From Pseudomonadota bacterium (GTDB lineage: Bacteria > Pseudomonadota > Alphaproteobacteria > Rhizobiales > Xanthobacteraceae): a DNA stretch of 64,000 bases. Positions 1 through 8,297 of the stretch are shown here, piece after piece; the stretch's first letter is position 1; each line of letters starts with the position of its first letter. The notes beneath the pieces are model-generated. The model saw only the letters and a list, made by a program, of their open reading frames with translations. It was not told the origin of the DNA and ran no database searches. A program made the position numbers and the translations under genes. The stretch is from the NCBI GenBank assembly GCA_023422775.1, contig JAFAGM010000004.1, positions 34,820-98,819 on the forward strand, read 5' to 3'.

Positions 1-1
1 T

Positions 2-709
2 TCCGCGCCGGCTGCGCCCAGCCCCCCGCCGACCCACTCGTTCCCCAGCGCCGGCACGATTGCATCGAGCGGCGGGGCGATCTTCAGCCAGAGCCTGAAG
101 CTGATCCTGGGGACCGCGAGCGCGGTCGGAAACTTCTTCATTGTGCTGTTTCTGGGTATCGCATTTGCGACCCAGCCCGCCGTCTACCGCAATGGGCTGC
201 TGTTCTTGGCGCCAGCCAGGCATCGTCCACGCGCGGCCGTGATCGTCGACCGGATCGGCGAGACGCTGGAGCGCTGGCTGATCGCCCAGATCATCACCAT
301 GGCCGCGGTGTTTTTCGTGACCTGGATCGGCCTCGAGATCATCGGCATCCAGAGCGCGTTCATCCTGGGTATCCAGGCCGGGCTGCTCGCGTTCATTCCG
401 ACGGTCGGCGCCATCCTCGGCGGGCTGATCGTGGTGCTGGCCAGCCTCGCCTCGGGATGGGTCGCGGGCCTCTCCGCCTTCATCCTGTTCCTCGGCGTGC
501 ACGCGCTGGAGAGCTACGTGCTGACACCGCTCATCCAGCGGCAGGCGCTCGATATTCCGCCTGCGACGCTGTTTGCATTCCAGATCCTGCTCGGCGTCGT
601 CTTCGGCGTCTGGGGGCTGGCGCTGGCGCTCCCCCTGATGGCCATCGCCAAGGTCATGATCGACCATTTCAAGGCGGAAGACGCACCGGCCGCGTCAATC
701 GCGGCCTGA
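2..709 (+). CDS. AI-2E/PerM family permease, 5' end missing
   Basis: The reading frame is open from the first bases of the window, so the gene begins upstream; 235 residues of its C-terminal part are visible. Several strongly hydrophobic segments alternate with short loops, and the run FIPTVGAILGG is typical of the AI-2E/PerM (PF01594) family of inner-membrane permeases. A GTG at 143 could be mistaken for a start, but the frame upstream still encodes hydrophobic membrane sequence. Family members have been linked to export of small molecules or to ion transport; the substrate cannot be told. A second family member lies at 47003-48118. Confidence 0.85.
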   Translation, partial: SAPAAPSPPPTHSFPSAGTIASSGGAIFSQSLKLILGTASAVGNFFIVLFLGIAFATQPAVYRNGLLFLAPARHRPRAAVIVDRIGETLERWLIAQIITMAAVFFVTWIGLEIIGIQSAFILGIQAGLLAFIPTVGAILGGLIVVLASLASGWVAGLSAFILFLGVHALESYVLTPLIQRQALDIPPATLFAFQILLGVVFGVWGLALALPLMAIAKVMIDHFKAEDAPAASIAA

Positions 710-715
710 GTGCGG

Positions 716-1018
716 TCAACCGGCCGTCGTCAGCACCGTCTCGGTGTGCTCGACCTCGGGAGGCGCTGCAAAATACTGCCCGACCAGGCCGCGCCATGCG
801 GTGAAGTCTTCCGAGCCGCGGAAATCCACCGTGTGGTTCTCCAGCGTTTCCCACCGCGCCATCAGCCGGTAGCGCTGCGGCTTCTCGATCGATTTGTGCA
901 GTTCGAATCCCTTGCCGCCCTTGGCGCGCAGGAACAGCGGCCGCGCCTTGGCGACGGCGGCTTCAAAATCCTTCTCGGTGCCGGGCTTGACGTCGATTTG
1001 TGCGATTTCGGTGATCAT
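716..1018 (-). CDS. Antibiotic biosynthesis monooxygenase (ABM) domain protein
   Basis: A 100-residue single-domain protein. The start MITEIAQIDVKPG, the middle GFELHKSIEKP and the segment RWETLENH match the ABM dimeric ferredoxin-like fold. Members are small cytoplasmic oxygenases or quinol/heme-type monooxygenases, many without a known substrate. It converges on the AI-2E permease with six bases between the stops. No catalytic residue can be assigned, so only the fold is named. Confidence 0.8.
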   Translation of the reverse strand: MITEIAQIDVKPGTEKDFEAAVAKARPLFLRAKGGKGFELHKSIEKPQRYRLMARWETLENHTVDFRGSEDFTAWRGLVGQYFAAPPEVEHTETVLTTAG

Positions 1019-1067
1019 CTGGGGGTACGCCTTCTCATGGGAATGAGCGTGTCTAACCCGGCTGTCC

Positions 1068-1094
1068 CAAAAGAAAAAGGCGCCTTGCGGCGCC
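1068..1094 (-). terminator. Rho-independent terminator of the 78-residue membrane protein gene
   Basis: GGCGCC-TTGC-GGCGCC at 1079-1094 forms a six-pair stem. Read on the minus strand it is followed by TTTTTCTTTT. It sits 24 bases after the stop of the gene at 1118-1354. Confidence 0.75.
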
Positions 1095-1117
1095 TGACAT
1101 CAGAGATACCCCGGCAA

Positions 1118-1354
1118 CTAGCGGAACAGCAGCACCGCACCGGCAATGACCATCGCGCAGCCGATGAACAGGATGGCAGGCCAGCGCGTCCTGCGCTGAT
1201 CATAACGCCCCTGCGCACGACGCTCGGTGATGAGCGCCCTCTCGAATTCTTCCGAGGAAGAGAACATGCAGGCAAAACCGCCACGGGTGGAAGCCGCGGC
1301 CGCTTCGAGCGACGTCAGGGCTGCCTGTGGATTTTGACTGCGCATCTGGTCCAT
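1118..1354 (-). CDS. Small single-pass membrane protein, unknown function
   Basis: A 78-residue protein with a polar, charged N-terminal two thirds and one C-terminal membrane segment (about residues 58-77, WPAILFIGCAMVIAGAVLLF). It has no signal peptide, so it looks tail-anchored with its N-terminus in the cytoplasm. It lies downstream of the diguanylate cyclase on the same strand, about 70 bases away, and ends at its own terminator. I do not recognise the family. Confidence 0.6.
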   Translation of the reverse strand: MDQMRSQNPQAALTSLEAAAASTRGGFACMFSSSEEFERALITERRAQGRYDQRRTRWPAILFIGCAMVIAGAVLLFR

Positions 1355-1423
1355 GACGCAGATGATATGGACGGAATGGTAAACGAGTGGTTACCGGGCT
1401 CCGCTGTCGATGTCGCCGAGCGC

Positions 1424-2641
1424 TTACGTCGTCGCCGGCGACTGGCGCGCAGAATCCGGAAGCCCGGCGGTCTTGCGCCGCCACTTCTCCAGCGACAACG
1501 GCAGTTCCTCCGCGGCCTCGACGCGGTTGCGGCCGCTACGCTTGGCCTGGTAGAGCGCGGTATCGGCCGCTGCCAGCAGCACTTCGAGCTCAGTGCCGGC
1601 AGGCCCGCCAGCGACACCGATGCTGACGGTCGTGTCGACGGGGCCTTCCTCGCACACGATGTTGGACGCCTCGAAAGCCTCGCGCACCCGCTCGGCGACG
1701 ATCACGCCCTCCTCCAACGGGCACGGCAGCAGCGCGGCGAACTCCTCGCCGCCGATCCGGCCCGACAGGTCGCTGATCCGCAGGCTGCTGATCACCACGG
1801 TCGAGAACAGCTTGAGGATCTCATCGCCCGCCGGGTGACCGAAGCGGTCGTTGATGCCCTTGAAATGATCGATGTCGAAAATCATCACCGTCACGGGCCG
1901 CCCCGCGGCGGCCTCGCGTTCGATCACCCGCAGGCAGGCTTCCGAAAAGCCGCGGCGGTTCAACATCCCGCTCAGCGGATCGACCGAGGCCGCGGTCTTG
2001 TGCACGGTCACGGCGCGGTCCGACACCAGCATGAAGATCACGAATACGGTGCCGATCGCGTACAGAATCAATTCGACCGAGAACGCCGTGACCCAGATGC
2101 TGCTGGCAAAGCTCTCATCATGCGGACGCAGGAGGCCGCCGAGCAGGATCGGCAGCATCAGCACGCAGCCGTGCATGACCGGCACCGCAATCGTCGGCCA
2201 GCGCTTCTGCATGGTTCGTCGCCGCTCGCTCCACAGCTCCGAAGCCGTCAGCGCCGCATAGACGGCGACGATCGCCGCACCGACGGTCAGGCGCATGGCG
2301 ACATTCAACGACGGCAATGCCACGGCGACGCCGATCCAGATGATTGCGCCGAACAACAACCCCGGCAGGTTGGGCTTGCGGCCGTGGAACACGCGCGACG
2401 CGTTCCAGACCATGCCGCAGGCGACGAAGCCTACCGCATTCAGCGCCAGCAACAGTGGCTCGCCGAGTTTCGGGCCGCCAATGGTCCAGATCGCCACCGA
2501 GGCAGCGCCGATCAGATAGGCCGTGCCCCACCATTTCAAGGCCGGGATATTTTCCTGCTTGCCGAAGAACACGAGCATGGCCCCGAGCATGCCGGCGACC
2601 ATCGTGGCAAACAGATAGAGCGTGGCGGTATCGAACGACAT
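1424..2641 (-). CDS. Membrane-bound GGDEF diguanylate cyclase
   Basis: A 405-residue inner-membrane protein. About six hydrophobic segments fill residues 1-215, and a GGDEF domain follows at about 235-385. The active-site signature is GGEEF, preceded five residues earlier by RISD, which fits the RxxD inhibitory site, so both cyclase activity and product feedback are plausible. The segment FDIDHFKGINDRFGH carries the metal- and GTP-contacting residues. The protein would make cyclic di-GMP from two GTP in response to a signal sensed by the membrane part. No EAL domain is present. A PilZ protein, a candidate receptor, lies far away at 48785-49066. Confidence 0.92.
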   Translation of the reverse strand: MSFDTATLYLFATMVAGMLGAMLVFFGKQENIPALKWWGTAYLIGAASVAIWTIGGPKLGEPLLLALNAVGFVACGMVWNASRVFHGRKPNLPGLLFGAIIWIGVAVALPSLNVAMRLTVGAAIVAVYAALTASELWSERRRTMQKRWPTIAVPVMHGCVLMLPILLGGLLRPHDESFASSIWVTAFSVELILYAIGTVFVIFMLVSDRAVTVHKTAASVDPLSGMLNRRGFSEACLRVIEREAAAGRPVTVMIFDIDHFKGINDRFGHPAGDEILKLFSTVVISSLRISDLSGRIGGEEFAALLPCPLEEGVIVAERVREAFEASNIVCEEGPVDTTVSIGVAGGPAGTELEVLLAAADTALYQAKRSGRNRVEAAEELPLSLEKWRRKTAGLPDSARQSPATT

Positions 2642-2804
2642 GGGACTACCCGAACGCGTGTGATGCAGATCATCTGGAGCGCGTCGAAAATGCGGTTTCG
2701 CGCCAGTGTATCGCGGACACTAGGGGCGCCGTGTTCCGAATCCGTTTTCGGGGGTAGCCAAGTTTTCACGAAAAACTGTGGTAACTCATCACTAAACGGA
2801 AACC

Positions 2805-2832
2805 AAAAAGGGCGCCGATCGGCGCCCTTTTT
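2805..2832 (-). terminator. Terminator after rplM-rpsI, symmetric
   Basis: AAAAAGGGCGCC-GATC-GGCGCCCTTTTT is a perfect inverted repeat with T-runs on both strands. It lies 46 bases past the rpsI stop on the minus strand. It could also stop plus-strand transcription, but no plus-strand gene precedes it. Confidence 0.85.
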
Positions 2833-2878
2833 CTCCGTTCGATGCATGCAGCAATCGCTGCAAATTTTAGCGAAGCAA

Positions 2879-3358
2879 TTAGCGCTTCGAGAACTGGAAC
2901 GACTTGCGCGCTTTCGCCCGGCCGTACTTCTTGCGCTCCACGGTACGGGAGTCGCGGGTCAGGAAGCCGCCCTTCTTCAGGACGCCGCGCAGATCCGGCT
3001 CGAAATTCGTCAGAGCCTTGGAGATGCCGTGGCGCACGGCACCCGCCTGGCCCGACAGACCGCCGCCTGCAACCGTGCAGATGACGTCGTACTGGCCCGA
3101 GCGCGCGGCCGCGACCAGCGGCTGCTGGATCAGCATGCGCAGAACCGGGCGGGCGAAATAGACCTCGACCTCGCGGGTGTTGACCAGGATCTTGCCGGCG
3201 CCCGGCTTGATCCAGACGCGGGCGACCGCATCCTTACGCTTGCCGGTGGCGTAGGCGCGGCCGTATTTGTCGACCTTCTTGACGTATTTCGGCGCGTCCG
3301 GGGCAACCGCCGTCTTCAGCGACGACAACTGATCGAGAGACTGCATGGTATCCGACAT
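2879..3358 (-). CDS. rpsI: 30S ribosomal protein S9
   Basis: A 159-residue protein with the S9 core: ATGKRKDAVARVW near the N-terminus, GGGLSGQAGAVRHGI in the middle and the basic C-terminal tail ending in FSKR, which reaches the P-site tRNA in the ribosome. The roughly 25-residue N-terminal extension before the core is common in alphaproteobacteria. It follows rplM with one base between the genes, the conserved rplM-rpsI operon, and is closed by the terminator at 2805-2832. Confidence 0.98.
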   Translation of the reverse strand: MSDTMQSLDQLSSLKTAVAPDAPKYVKKVDKYGRAYATGKRKDAVARVWIKPGAGKILVNTREVEVYFARPVLRMLIQQPLVAAARSGQYDVICTVAGGGLSGQAGAVRHGISKALTNFEPDLRGVLKKGGFLTRDSRTVERKKYGRAKARKSFQFSKR

Positions 3359-3359
3359 C

Positions 3360-3824
3360 TTATGCGGCCCTCATGTTCTTGCGGTTCATCGAAGCGATAT
3401 CAACCTTCTCGGGCTGCTGGGCTTCATGGGGGTGTTCGGCGCCGGGGTAGACGCGCAGATTGCCCATCTGCACGCGGCCGAGCGGACCACGCGGGATCAT
3501 GCGCTCGATGGCCTTCTCGACCACGCGCTCGGGGAAGCGACCTTCGAGGATCGACTTCGCGGTGCGTTCCTTGATGCCGCCGATGAAACCGGTGTGCTTG
3601 TAGTAGACCTTGTTGTCGCGCTTGCGACCCGTGAGCACGACGTGCGCCGCGTTGATGATGACGACATGGTCGCCGCAATCGACGTGGGGCGTGTAGGTCG
3701 GGAGATGCTTGCCGCGCAGGCGCATGGCGACCAGGGTGGCGAGCCGGCCGACCACCAGACCCTTGGCGTCGATCAGCACCCACTTCTTCGTCACCTCGGC
3801 GGGCTTGGCCGAAAACGTTTTCAT
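3360..3824 (-). CDS. rplM: 50S ribosomal protein L13
   Basis: A 154-residue protein starting MKTFSAKPAEV, with KWVLIDAKGLVVGRLAT and HTGFIGGIKERTA as L13 landmarks. The frame is open 27 codons further upstream to 3905, but family length and the N-terminal match put the start at 3824. L13 binds 23S rRNA early in 50S assembly. The AT-rich stretch at about 3905-3970 just upstream probably holds the promoter. Confidence 0.97.
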   Translation of the reverse strand: MKTFSAKPAEVTKKWVLIDAKGLVVGRLATLVAMRLRGKHLPTYTPHVDCGDHVVIINAAHVVLTGRKRDNKVYYKHTGFIGGIKERTAKSILEGRFPERVVEKAIERMIPRGPLGRVQMGNLRVYPGAEHPHEAQQPEKVDIASMNRKNMRAA

Positions 3825-3977
3825 GTGAGGAATCCGTGAAAATGGAAATCGGCGCCAGATGCGCCGAACTGGCGGGTTTCTAGAGAACGGCGCGCGGATC
3901 GTCAATGTCCATTCATATAAAATACATAAACAAAAACAATGGTTTAAAAATATGGTGCAATGATACCGTGAAAAACC

Positions 3978-4406
3978 TCATTTGGTTGGAATGGAATAGG
4001 TCGCCGTGACATGGGCGATCGGATCAGGCGACGAGCCAGACAGGAGATTGACCTCGCCGACCGCAAGGCGCTTGCCGAGCTTCAGCAGCCTCGCCGCCGC
4101 CAGCACATCCTGGTTCGGCTGGCCCTTGCGCAGGAAGTTGATGTTGAGATTGGTGGTCACCGCAAGGCCAACCGGGCCGATCGCCGAGAGCAGCACGACG
4201 TACATCGCGAAATCGGCCATCGCCATCAACGTCGGCCCCGACACCGTGCCGCCTGGGCGCAGCATGCGCTCGTCGAAGCGCCGGCGCAGCAGGCAGGTCT
4301 CGCCATCGGCGCTTTCGATGGTGATATCGCCATCGCTGAACGCCTGGGGAAACTCCTCGTGAAGGAACCTCTCCAGTTCAGCCACGCTCATTTTCGCTGC
4401 CGCCAT
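3978..4406 (-). CDS. PaaI-family (hotdog fold) thioesterase
   Basis: A 142-residue hotdog protein. RPGGTVSGPTLMAMADFAMY is the helix and turn that carry the substrate-binding motif in PaaI/YdiI-type acyl-CoA thioesterases, and the strand NLNINFLRKG follows. It probably hydrolyses an acyl- or aryl-CoA in the cytoplasm. It is transcribed away from the enoyl-CoA hydratase at 4527, so the two may share a control region at 4407-4526. A start five codons later is also possible. Confidence 0.82.
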   Translation of the reverse strand: MAAAKMSVAELERFLHEEFPQAFSDGDITIESADGETCLLRRRFDERMLRPGGTVSGPTLMAMADFAMYVVLLSAIGPVGLAVTTNLNINFLRKGQPNQDVLAAARLLKLGKRLAVGEVNLLSGSSPDPIAHVTATYSIPTK

Positions 4407-4468
4407 GCGTCCCTGCCCTCGCTTCAGTTCGCCTGTTACATTAGGTTATCATCAAAGCCCAAGTGAAA

Positions 4469-4504
4469 ACTCGAGTGGAGAACCCGAGTGGGAAACTCGG
4501 GTGC
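4469..4504. repeat. Three degenerate 13-bp tandem units
   Basis: ACTCGAGTGG (4469), ACCCGAGTGG (4482) and ACTCGGGTGC (4495) recur at an exact 13-bp period between the divergent thioesterase and enoyl-CoA hydratase genes. They end 22 bases before the hydratase start. They may be slippage products or stacked protein-binding sites; nothing else identifies them. Confidence 0.5.
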
Positions 4505-4526
4505 AAGCCAAAGAGTTGCCAGACAA

Positions 4527-5351
4527 ATGCCCGCTCAGATCGCCCGCGCGTCAGCGCCGCAACCACCGATCCTGCTGCGCGAAAACGCAGGCTCCATCGC
4601 CGTGCTCACGCTGAACCGTCCGACGGCGCGCAACAGCCTGTCGGAGGGCCTGATCGCCGAACTTCACGGCGCGCTGAAGGAAATCCACGACGACAAGCGT
4701 GTCCGCGCGGTGGTGCTGGCGGCCAACGGTCCGGCGTTCTCAGCGGGCCATGACATGAAGGAACTGACCTCGCGCCGCAGCGATGCCGATCGCGGCCGCG
4801 CCTATTTCGCGCAGATCATGGACGCCTGCAGCGCGATGATGCAGGCGATCGTGCATCTGCCGAAGCCGGTTGTCGCGGCCGTGCAGGGCATCGCCACCGC
4901 CGCCGGTTGCCAACTGGTGGCAAGCTGCGATCTCGCGGTGGCCTCGGAGACCGCCGGCTTCGCGACGCCTGGCGTCGACATTGGTCTGTTCTGCTCGACG
5001 CCTATGGTGGCATTGTCGCGCAACATCCCGCGCAAACAGGCGATGGAGATGCTGCTTACCGGCGAGCCGATTTCGGCGGAGACCGCCAAGGCAATCGGCC
5101 TCGTCAACCAGGTCGTAGCCGCCGGCACCGAACGCGATGCGGCGATCGCGCTGGCGCAGAAGGTCGCGCTCAAATCCGCCTACACCATCAAGCTCGGCAA
5201 GGAGGCGTTCTATCGCCAGGCCGAGATGAACCTTGCCGACGCCTATCGTTATGCGGCACAGGTAATGACCGAGAACATGATGGCGCGCGACGCCGAGGAA
5301 GGCATCGGCGCCTTCATCGAGAAGCGCGAGCCGAAGTGGCGGGATGAGTAA
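4527..5351 (+). CDS. Enoyl-CoA hydratase/isomerase family protein
   Basis: A 274-residue crotonase-fold protein. VLTLNRPTARNSLSEGL opens the fold. FSAGHDMKEL supplies the first oxyanion-hole loop, and the second lies near AAVQGIATAAGCQLVASCD. The C-terminal helices end in FIEKREPKW, as in short-chain enoyl-CoA hydratases. It would act on a CoA thioester in the cytoplasm; the exact substrate is not readable. I chose the ATG at 4527; a GTG at 4488 is in frame but lies in the tandem repeat. The typical catalytic glutamates are not obvious, so a non-hydratase crotonase is possible. Confidence 0.88.
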   Translation: MPAQIARASAPQPPILLRENAGSIAVLTLNRPTARNSLSEGLIAELHGALKEIHDDKRVRAVVLAANGPAFSAGHDMKELTSRRSDADRGRAYFAQIMDACSAMMQAIVHLPKPVVAAVQGIATAAGCQLVASCDLAVASETAGFATPGVDIGLFCSTPMVALSRNIPRKQAMEMLLTGEPISAETAKAIGLVNQVVAAGTERDAAIALAQKVALKSAYTIKLGKEAFYRQAEMNLADAYRYAAQVMTENMMARDAEEGIGAFIEKREPKWRDE

Positions 5352-5356
5352 TTGCC

Positions 5357-5455
5357 CCTCATCCTGAGGAGCCGCGCAAGCGGCGTCTCGAAGGATGCTG
5401 GCCCGTGTGTGGCCTCATGGTTCGAGACGCGCGTTCCGCGCTCCTCACCATGAGG
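5357..5455. repeat. Interspersed palindromic repeat, family A, copy 1
   Basis: A 99-bp element opening CCTCATCCTGAGGAGC and closing CTCCTCACCATGAGG, with CGTCTCGAAGGATG and GGTTCGAGACG as inner arms, so it can fold into a long imperfect hairpin. A second copy of the same length and layout is at 17500-17598. It sits between the enoyl-CoA hydratase and the CoA-binding protein genes. Confidence 0.85.
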
Positions 5456-5470
5456 GTCCGAGGAAAATAA

Positions 5471-6055
5471 ATGAACCACGACGCCTACGACGACAACTAT
5501 ATCCGCGGTATCCTCAACGGTGTGAAGTCGATCGCCATGGTCGGCGCCTCGCCTGTCAACGTGCGGCCGAGCTATTTCGCGTTCAAGTACCTGGCGCAGC
5601 GTGGCTACGACATGATTCCGGTCAACCCCGGCCACGTCGGCAAGAGCCTGCTCGGCAAGCCTTTCGTCGCTTCGTTGTCGGACATCGGCCGCCCTGTCGA
5701 CATGATCGACATCTTCCGCAATTCCAGCCACATCATGCCCGTGGTCGACGAAGCGCTGAAACTGTCGCCGCTGCCGAAGGTGATCTGGATGCAGCTCGGC
5801 GCGCGCGACGACGCCGCGGCCGAGAAAGCCGAAGCCGCCGGGCTCAAGGTGGTGATGAACCGCTGCCCCAAGATCGAGTATGGCCGGCTGTCGTCGGAGA
5901 TTTCGTGGATGGGGGTCAATTCGCGAACGCTGAGCTCGAAGCGTGCACCCATTCCCACCCAGGGCATGCGGCTGTCGCTGAACCGGACCAGCGTCGGCGG
6001 CGGCGAGACTGCGGCATCCGACCGCGCCGCGAAGAACAAAAACGAACTCACGTAA
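5471..6055 (+). CDS. CoA-binding (YccU-like) Rossmann-fold protein
   Basis: A 194-residue protein. SIAMVGASPVNVRPSYF is the nucleotide-binding turn of the CoA_binding domain (as in succinyl-CoA synthetase alpha and YccU), VNPGHVGKSLLGKP follows, and VIWMQLGARDDAA completes the fold. The family binds CoA or acyl-CoA without known catalysis. The C-terminal 30 residues are polar and look disordered. It is the first gene after repeat A and runs in the same direction as metY. Confidence 0.88.
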   Translation: MNHDAYDDNYIRGILNGVKSIAMVGASPVNVRPSYFAFKYLAQRGYDMIPVNPGHVGKSLLGKPFVASLSDIGRPVDMIDIFRNSSHIMPVVDEALKLSPLPKVIWMQLGARDDAAAEKAEAAGLKVVMNRCPKIEYGRLSSEISWMGVNSRTLSSKRAPIPTQGMRLSLNRTSVGGGETAASDRAAKNKNELT

Positions 6056-6206
6056 TCTGGATGCAAAATAATTGTTTCGACAAGGCGGCCTGAAGAAGTA
6101 CGCCCGTTTCCAGGCCAATTTGTGATCCATCCAACTTGACGGCGCAGGCGGCTGCGATCAGCATGCCGCGCATTTTTGAACGAGCCAGAACAACAGGACT
6201 CATAGA

Positions 6207-7487
6207 ATGACCGACCGTCCCCCCGGATTTTCGACCCTTGCCGTGCATGCCGGCGCGCAGCCTGATCCGACCACCGGCGCGCGGGCGACACCGATTTATC
6301 AAACCACGTCCTTCGTCTTCAACGACGCCGATCACGCCGCCTCGCTGTTCGGCCTGCAGGCATTCGGCAACATCTATACCCGCATCGGAAACCCGACCAA
6401 CGCGGTGCTTGAAGAGCGCGTCGCCGCCCTCGAAGGCGGCACAGCCGCGCTGGCGGTGGCGTCCGGACACGCCGCGCAGGTCGTCGTGCTTCAGCAATTA
6501 TTGATGCCCGGCGATGAGATCGTCGCGGCGCGGAAGCTCTACGGCGGTTCGATCAACCAGTTCACCCACGCCTTCAAGAGTTTTGGCTGGAACGTGGCGT
6601 GGGCCGATCCCGACGACATCGGCAGTTTCGAGCGTGCGGTAACGCCGCACACCAAGGCGATCTTCATCGAGTCGATCGCCAACCCCGCCGGTAGCATCAC
6701 CGATATCGAAGCGATCGCGGAAGTCGCCCGCAAGGCCGGCGTTCCACTGATCGTCGACAACACACTGGCGACGCCCTATCTGATCCGCCCGATCGATCAT
6801 GGCGCCGACATCGTCGTGCATTCGCTGACGAAGTTCCTCGGTGGCCACGGCAACTCGCTCGGCGGCATCATCGTCGATGCCGGCACCTTCGACTGGTCGA
6901 AGGACAACAAGTATCCGATGCTGAGCGAACCGCGCCCCGAATATCACGGCATCAGGATCCAGGAGACGTTCGGCAATTTCGCCTTCGCCATCGCATGCCG
7001 CGTGCTCGGACTGCGCGACCTCGGCCCGGCGCTGTCGCCGTTCAACGCCTTCATGATCCTGACCGGCATCGAAACGCTGCCGTTGCGCATGCAGAAGCAT
7101 TGCGAGAATGCGAAAGCGGTCGCGGAATTCCTGTCCGCCCATCCTGCCGTGGCATCGGTGAATTACGCCGGGCTTGAAACCGACAAGTACAACAGGCTGG
7201 CGCGCAAATATGCGCCGAAGGGCGCCGGCGCGGTGTTCACCTTCAGCCTGAAGGGCGGCTACGACGCCGGCGTCAGCCTGGTGTCCAACCTGAAACTGTT
7301 CTCGCATCTCGCCAATGTCGGCGACACCCGCTCGCTGGTGATCCACCCGGCATCGACCACACACAGCCAGCTTGACGACGCCGCCAAGGTGAAGTCGGGC
7401 GCCGCGCCCGACGTGGTGCGGCTCTCGATCGGCATCGAGGACAAGGAAGACCTGATCGCGGATCTGCAGCAGGCGCTGACGGCCTGA
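6207..7487 (+). CDS. metY: O-acetylhomoserine aminocarboxypropyltransferase (sulfhydrylase)
   Basis: A 426-residue PLP enzyme of the Cys/Met metabolism family. It has YTRIGNPTNAVLEERVAALE near the N-terminus and the PLP-lysine segment HSLTKFLGGHGNS. The C-terminal run VGDTRSLVIHPASTTHSQL is diagnostic. At about 426 residues it has the length of the MetY class rather than the shorter MetB/MetZ class. It makes homocysteine from O-acetylhomoserine and sulfide in the cytoplasm. The 151-base leader at 6056-6206 has a 6-bp hairpin (GGCCTG/CAGGCC), but I cannot match it to a SAM riboswitch. The gene ends six bases before a repeat-B copy. Confidence 0.93.
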   Translation: MTDRPPGFSTLAVHAGAQPDPTTGARATPIYQTTSFVFNDADHAASLFGLQAFGNIYTRIGNPTNAVLEERVAALEGGTAALAVASGHAAQVVVLQQLLMPGDEIVAARKLYGGSINQFTHAFKSFGWNVAWADPDDIGSFERAVTPHTKAIFIESIANPAGSITDIEAIAEVARKAGVPLIVDNTLATPYLIRPIDHGADIVVHSLTKFLGGHGNSLGGIIVDAGTFDWSKDNKYPMLSEPRPEYHGIRIQETFGNFAFAIACRVLGLRDLGPALSPFNAFMILTGIETLPLRMQKHCENAKAVAEFLSAHPAVASVNYAGLETDKYNRLARKYAPKGAGAVFTFSLKGGYDAGVSLVSNLKLFSHLANVGDTRSLVIHPASTTHSQLDDAAKVKSGAAPDVVRLSIGIEDKEDLIADLQQALTA

Positions 7488-7492
7488 CGACT

Positions 7493-7597
7493 GTCATTCC
7501 GGGGCGATGCGCCAGCATCGAACCCGGAATCTCGAGATTCCCCGGGGTGCAATTGCACCCTTGGGGTCTAGTGCTTGCGCACCATCCCGGAATGACG
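7493..7597. repeat. Interspersed palindromic repeat, family B, copy 1
   Basis: It begins GTCATTCCGGGGC and ends CCCGGAATGAC, with GGAATCTCGAGATTCC as an inner palindrome and GTGCAATTGCAC further in. The second copy is at 60305-60400. It directly follows metY and may end or stabilise its transcript. Confidence 0.85.
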
Positions 7598-7676
7598 GGT
7601 GCGTCACAAGCCTCTCGTTAACGCCCAATCCGGCATAAAGTAGCTCTGGACCACCCCGGACGATTCGGAGCCGACG

Positions 7677-8282
7677 ATGCTGCGCTGGATGATGCCATTC
7701 CTTGTCGCGATTTTCGCGACCGGAACCGCTGCCGCCCAGGGTCCCGACGCCACCAAGGCCGCTGACAGCCCGGCAGCCGCCAAGCCTGCCGACAGCCCGA
7801 CCGCCCCCCAGACCACCGTAACCCCCGCTGCCGCGAAGCCCGCCGACACCCCGACAGCAGCTAAGCCAGCCGACACCCCAGCCACCACCAAGCCGGCCAG
7901 CAGCCCGCCCGCCGCCAGGCGTGCCGGTAAACCCGCCGCCCCCAGGCGCGCCACGGTCGTTGCCGCCGGCCAGTTGCCGCCGGGCCTGCCCCGCGCCCAC
8001 TACAAATACCGGACCACGGTTGCCCCCGGCGCGCCCCTCTACGTGCGCCGCGGCCGTGCGCTGGTGATCAAGGAGGAAACGGAGGTGCTGTTCCCGCCGT
8101 TCGGCGTGGTGCCCTTCGCGCCGGGCGTCAACGGTACGCCGCTGCTGCCGGGCTCCTCGACGCTGCCCGGCTATTACGGTACGAGCCATTCCTACAGCTA
8201 CGACGGGCCCTATTACGGCGGCCCCTACACGTCCTATTGGGACCGGCTGCCTTACGCCTGCGGCGTGTACGGATATTGCTAG
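7677..8282 (+). CDS. Secreted Ala/Pro-repeat protein, unknown function
   Basis: A 201-residue protein with a clear signal peptide (about residues 1-20, cleavage near AAAQG). A low-complexity region follows at about 25-85, where units of the type AAKPADTPT and ADSPTAP recur. A folded-looking part follows, with YVRRGRALVIKEETEV, and the C-terminus is rich in Tyr and Gly and ends in a cysteine. The Pro/Ala region looks like a periplasmic spacer crossing the cell wall. No family is recognised. Repeat number may vary between strains. Confidence 0.7.
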   Translation: MLRWMMPFLVAIFATGTAAAQGPDATKAADSPAAAKPADSPTAPQTTVTPAAAKPADTPTAAKPADTPATTKPASSPPAARRAGKPAAPRRATVVAAGQLPPGLPRAHYKYRTTVAPGAPLYVRRGRALVIKEETEVLFPPFGVVPFAPGVNGTPLLPGSSTLPGYYGTSHSYSYDGPYYGGPYTSYWDRLPYACGVYGYC

Positions 8283-8297
8283 GAACGGATCATCGAC

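Noticed and set aside
710..3574. A 954-codon plus-strand open frame
   Set aside because: It lies antisense to the ABM gene, the diguanylate cyclase and rpsI, whose proteins are clearly recognised. The frame is open only because of high GC.
6056..6206. SAM riboswitch in the metY leader
   Set aside because: Only one 6-bp hairpin is evident; I cannot find the conserved core and pseudoknot of SAM-II. A covariance-model search would settle it.
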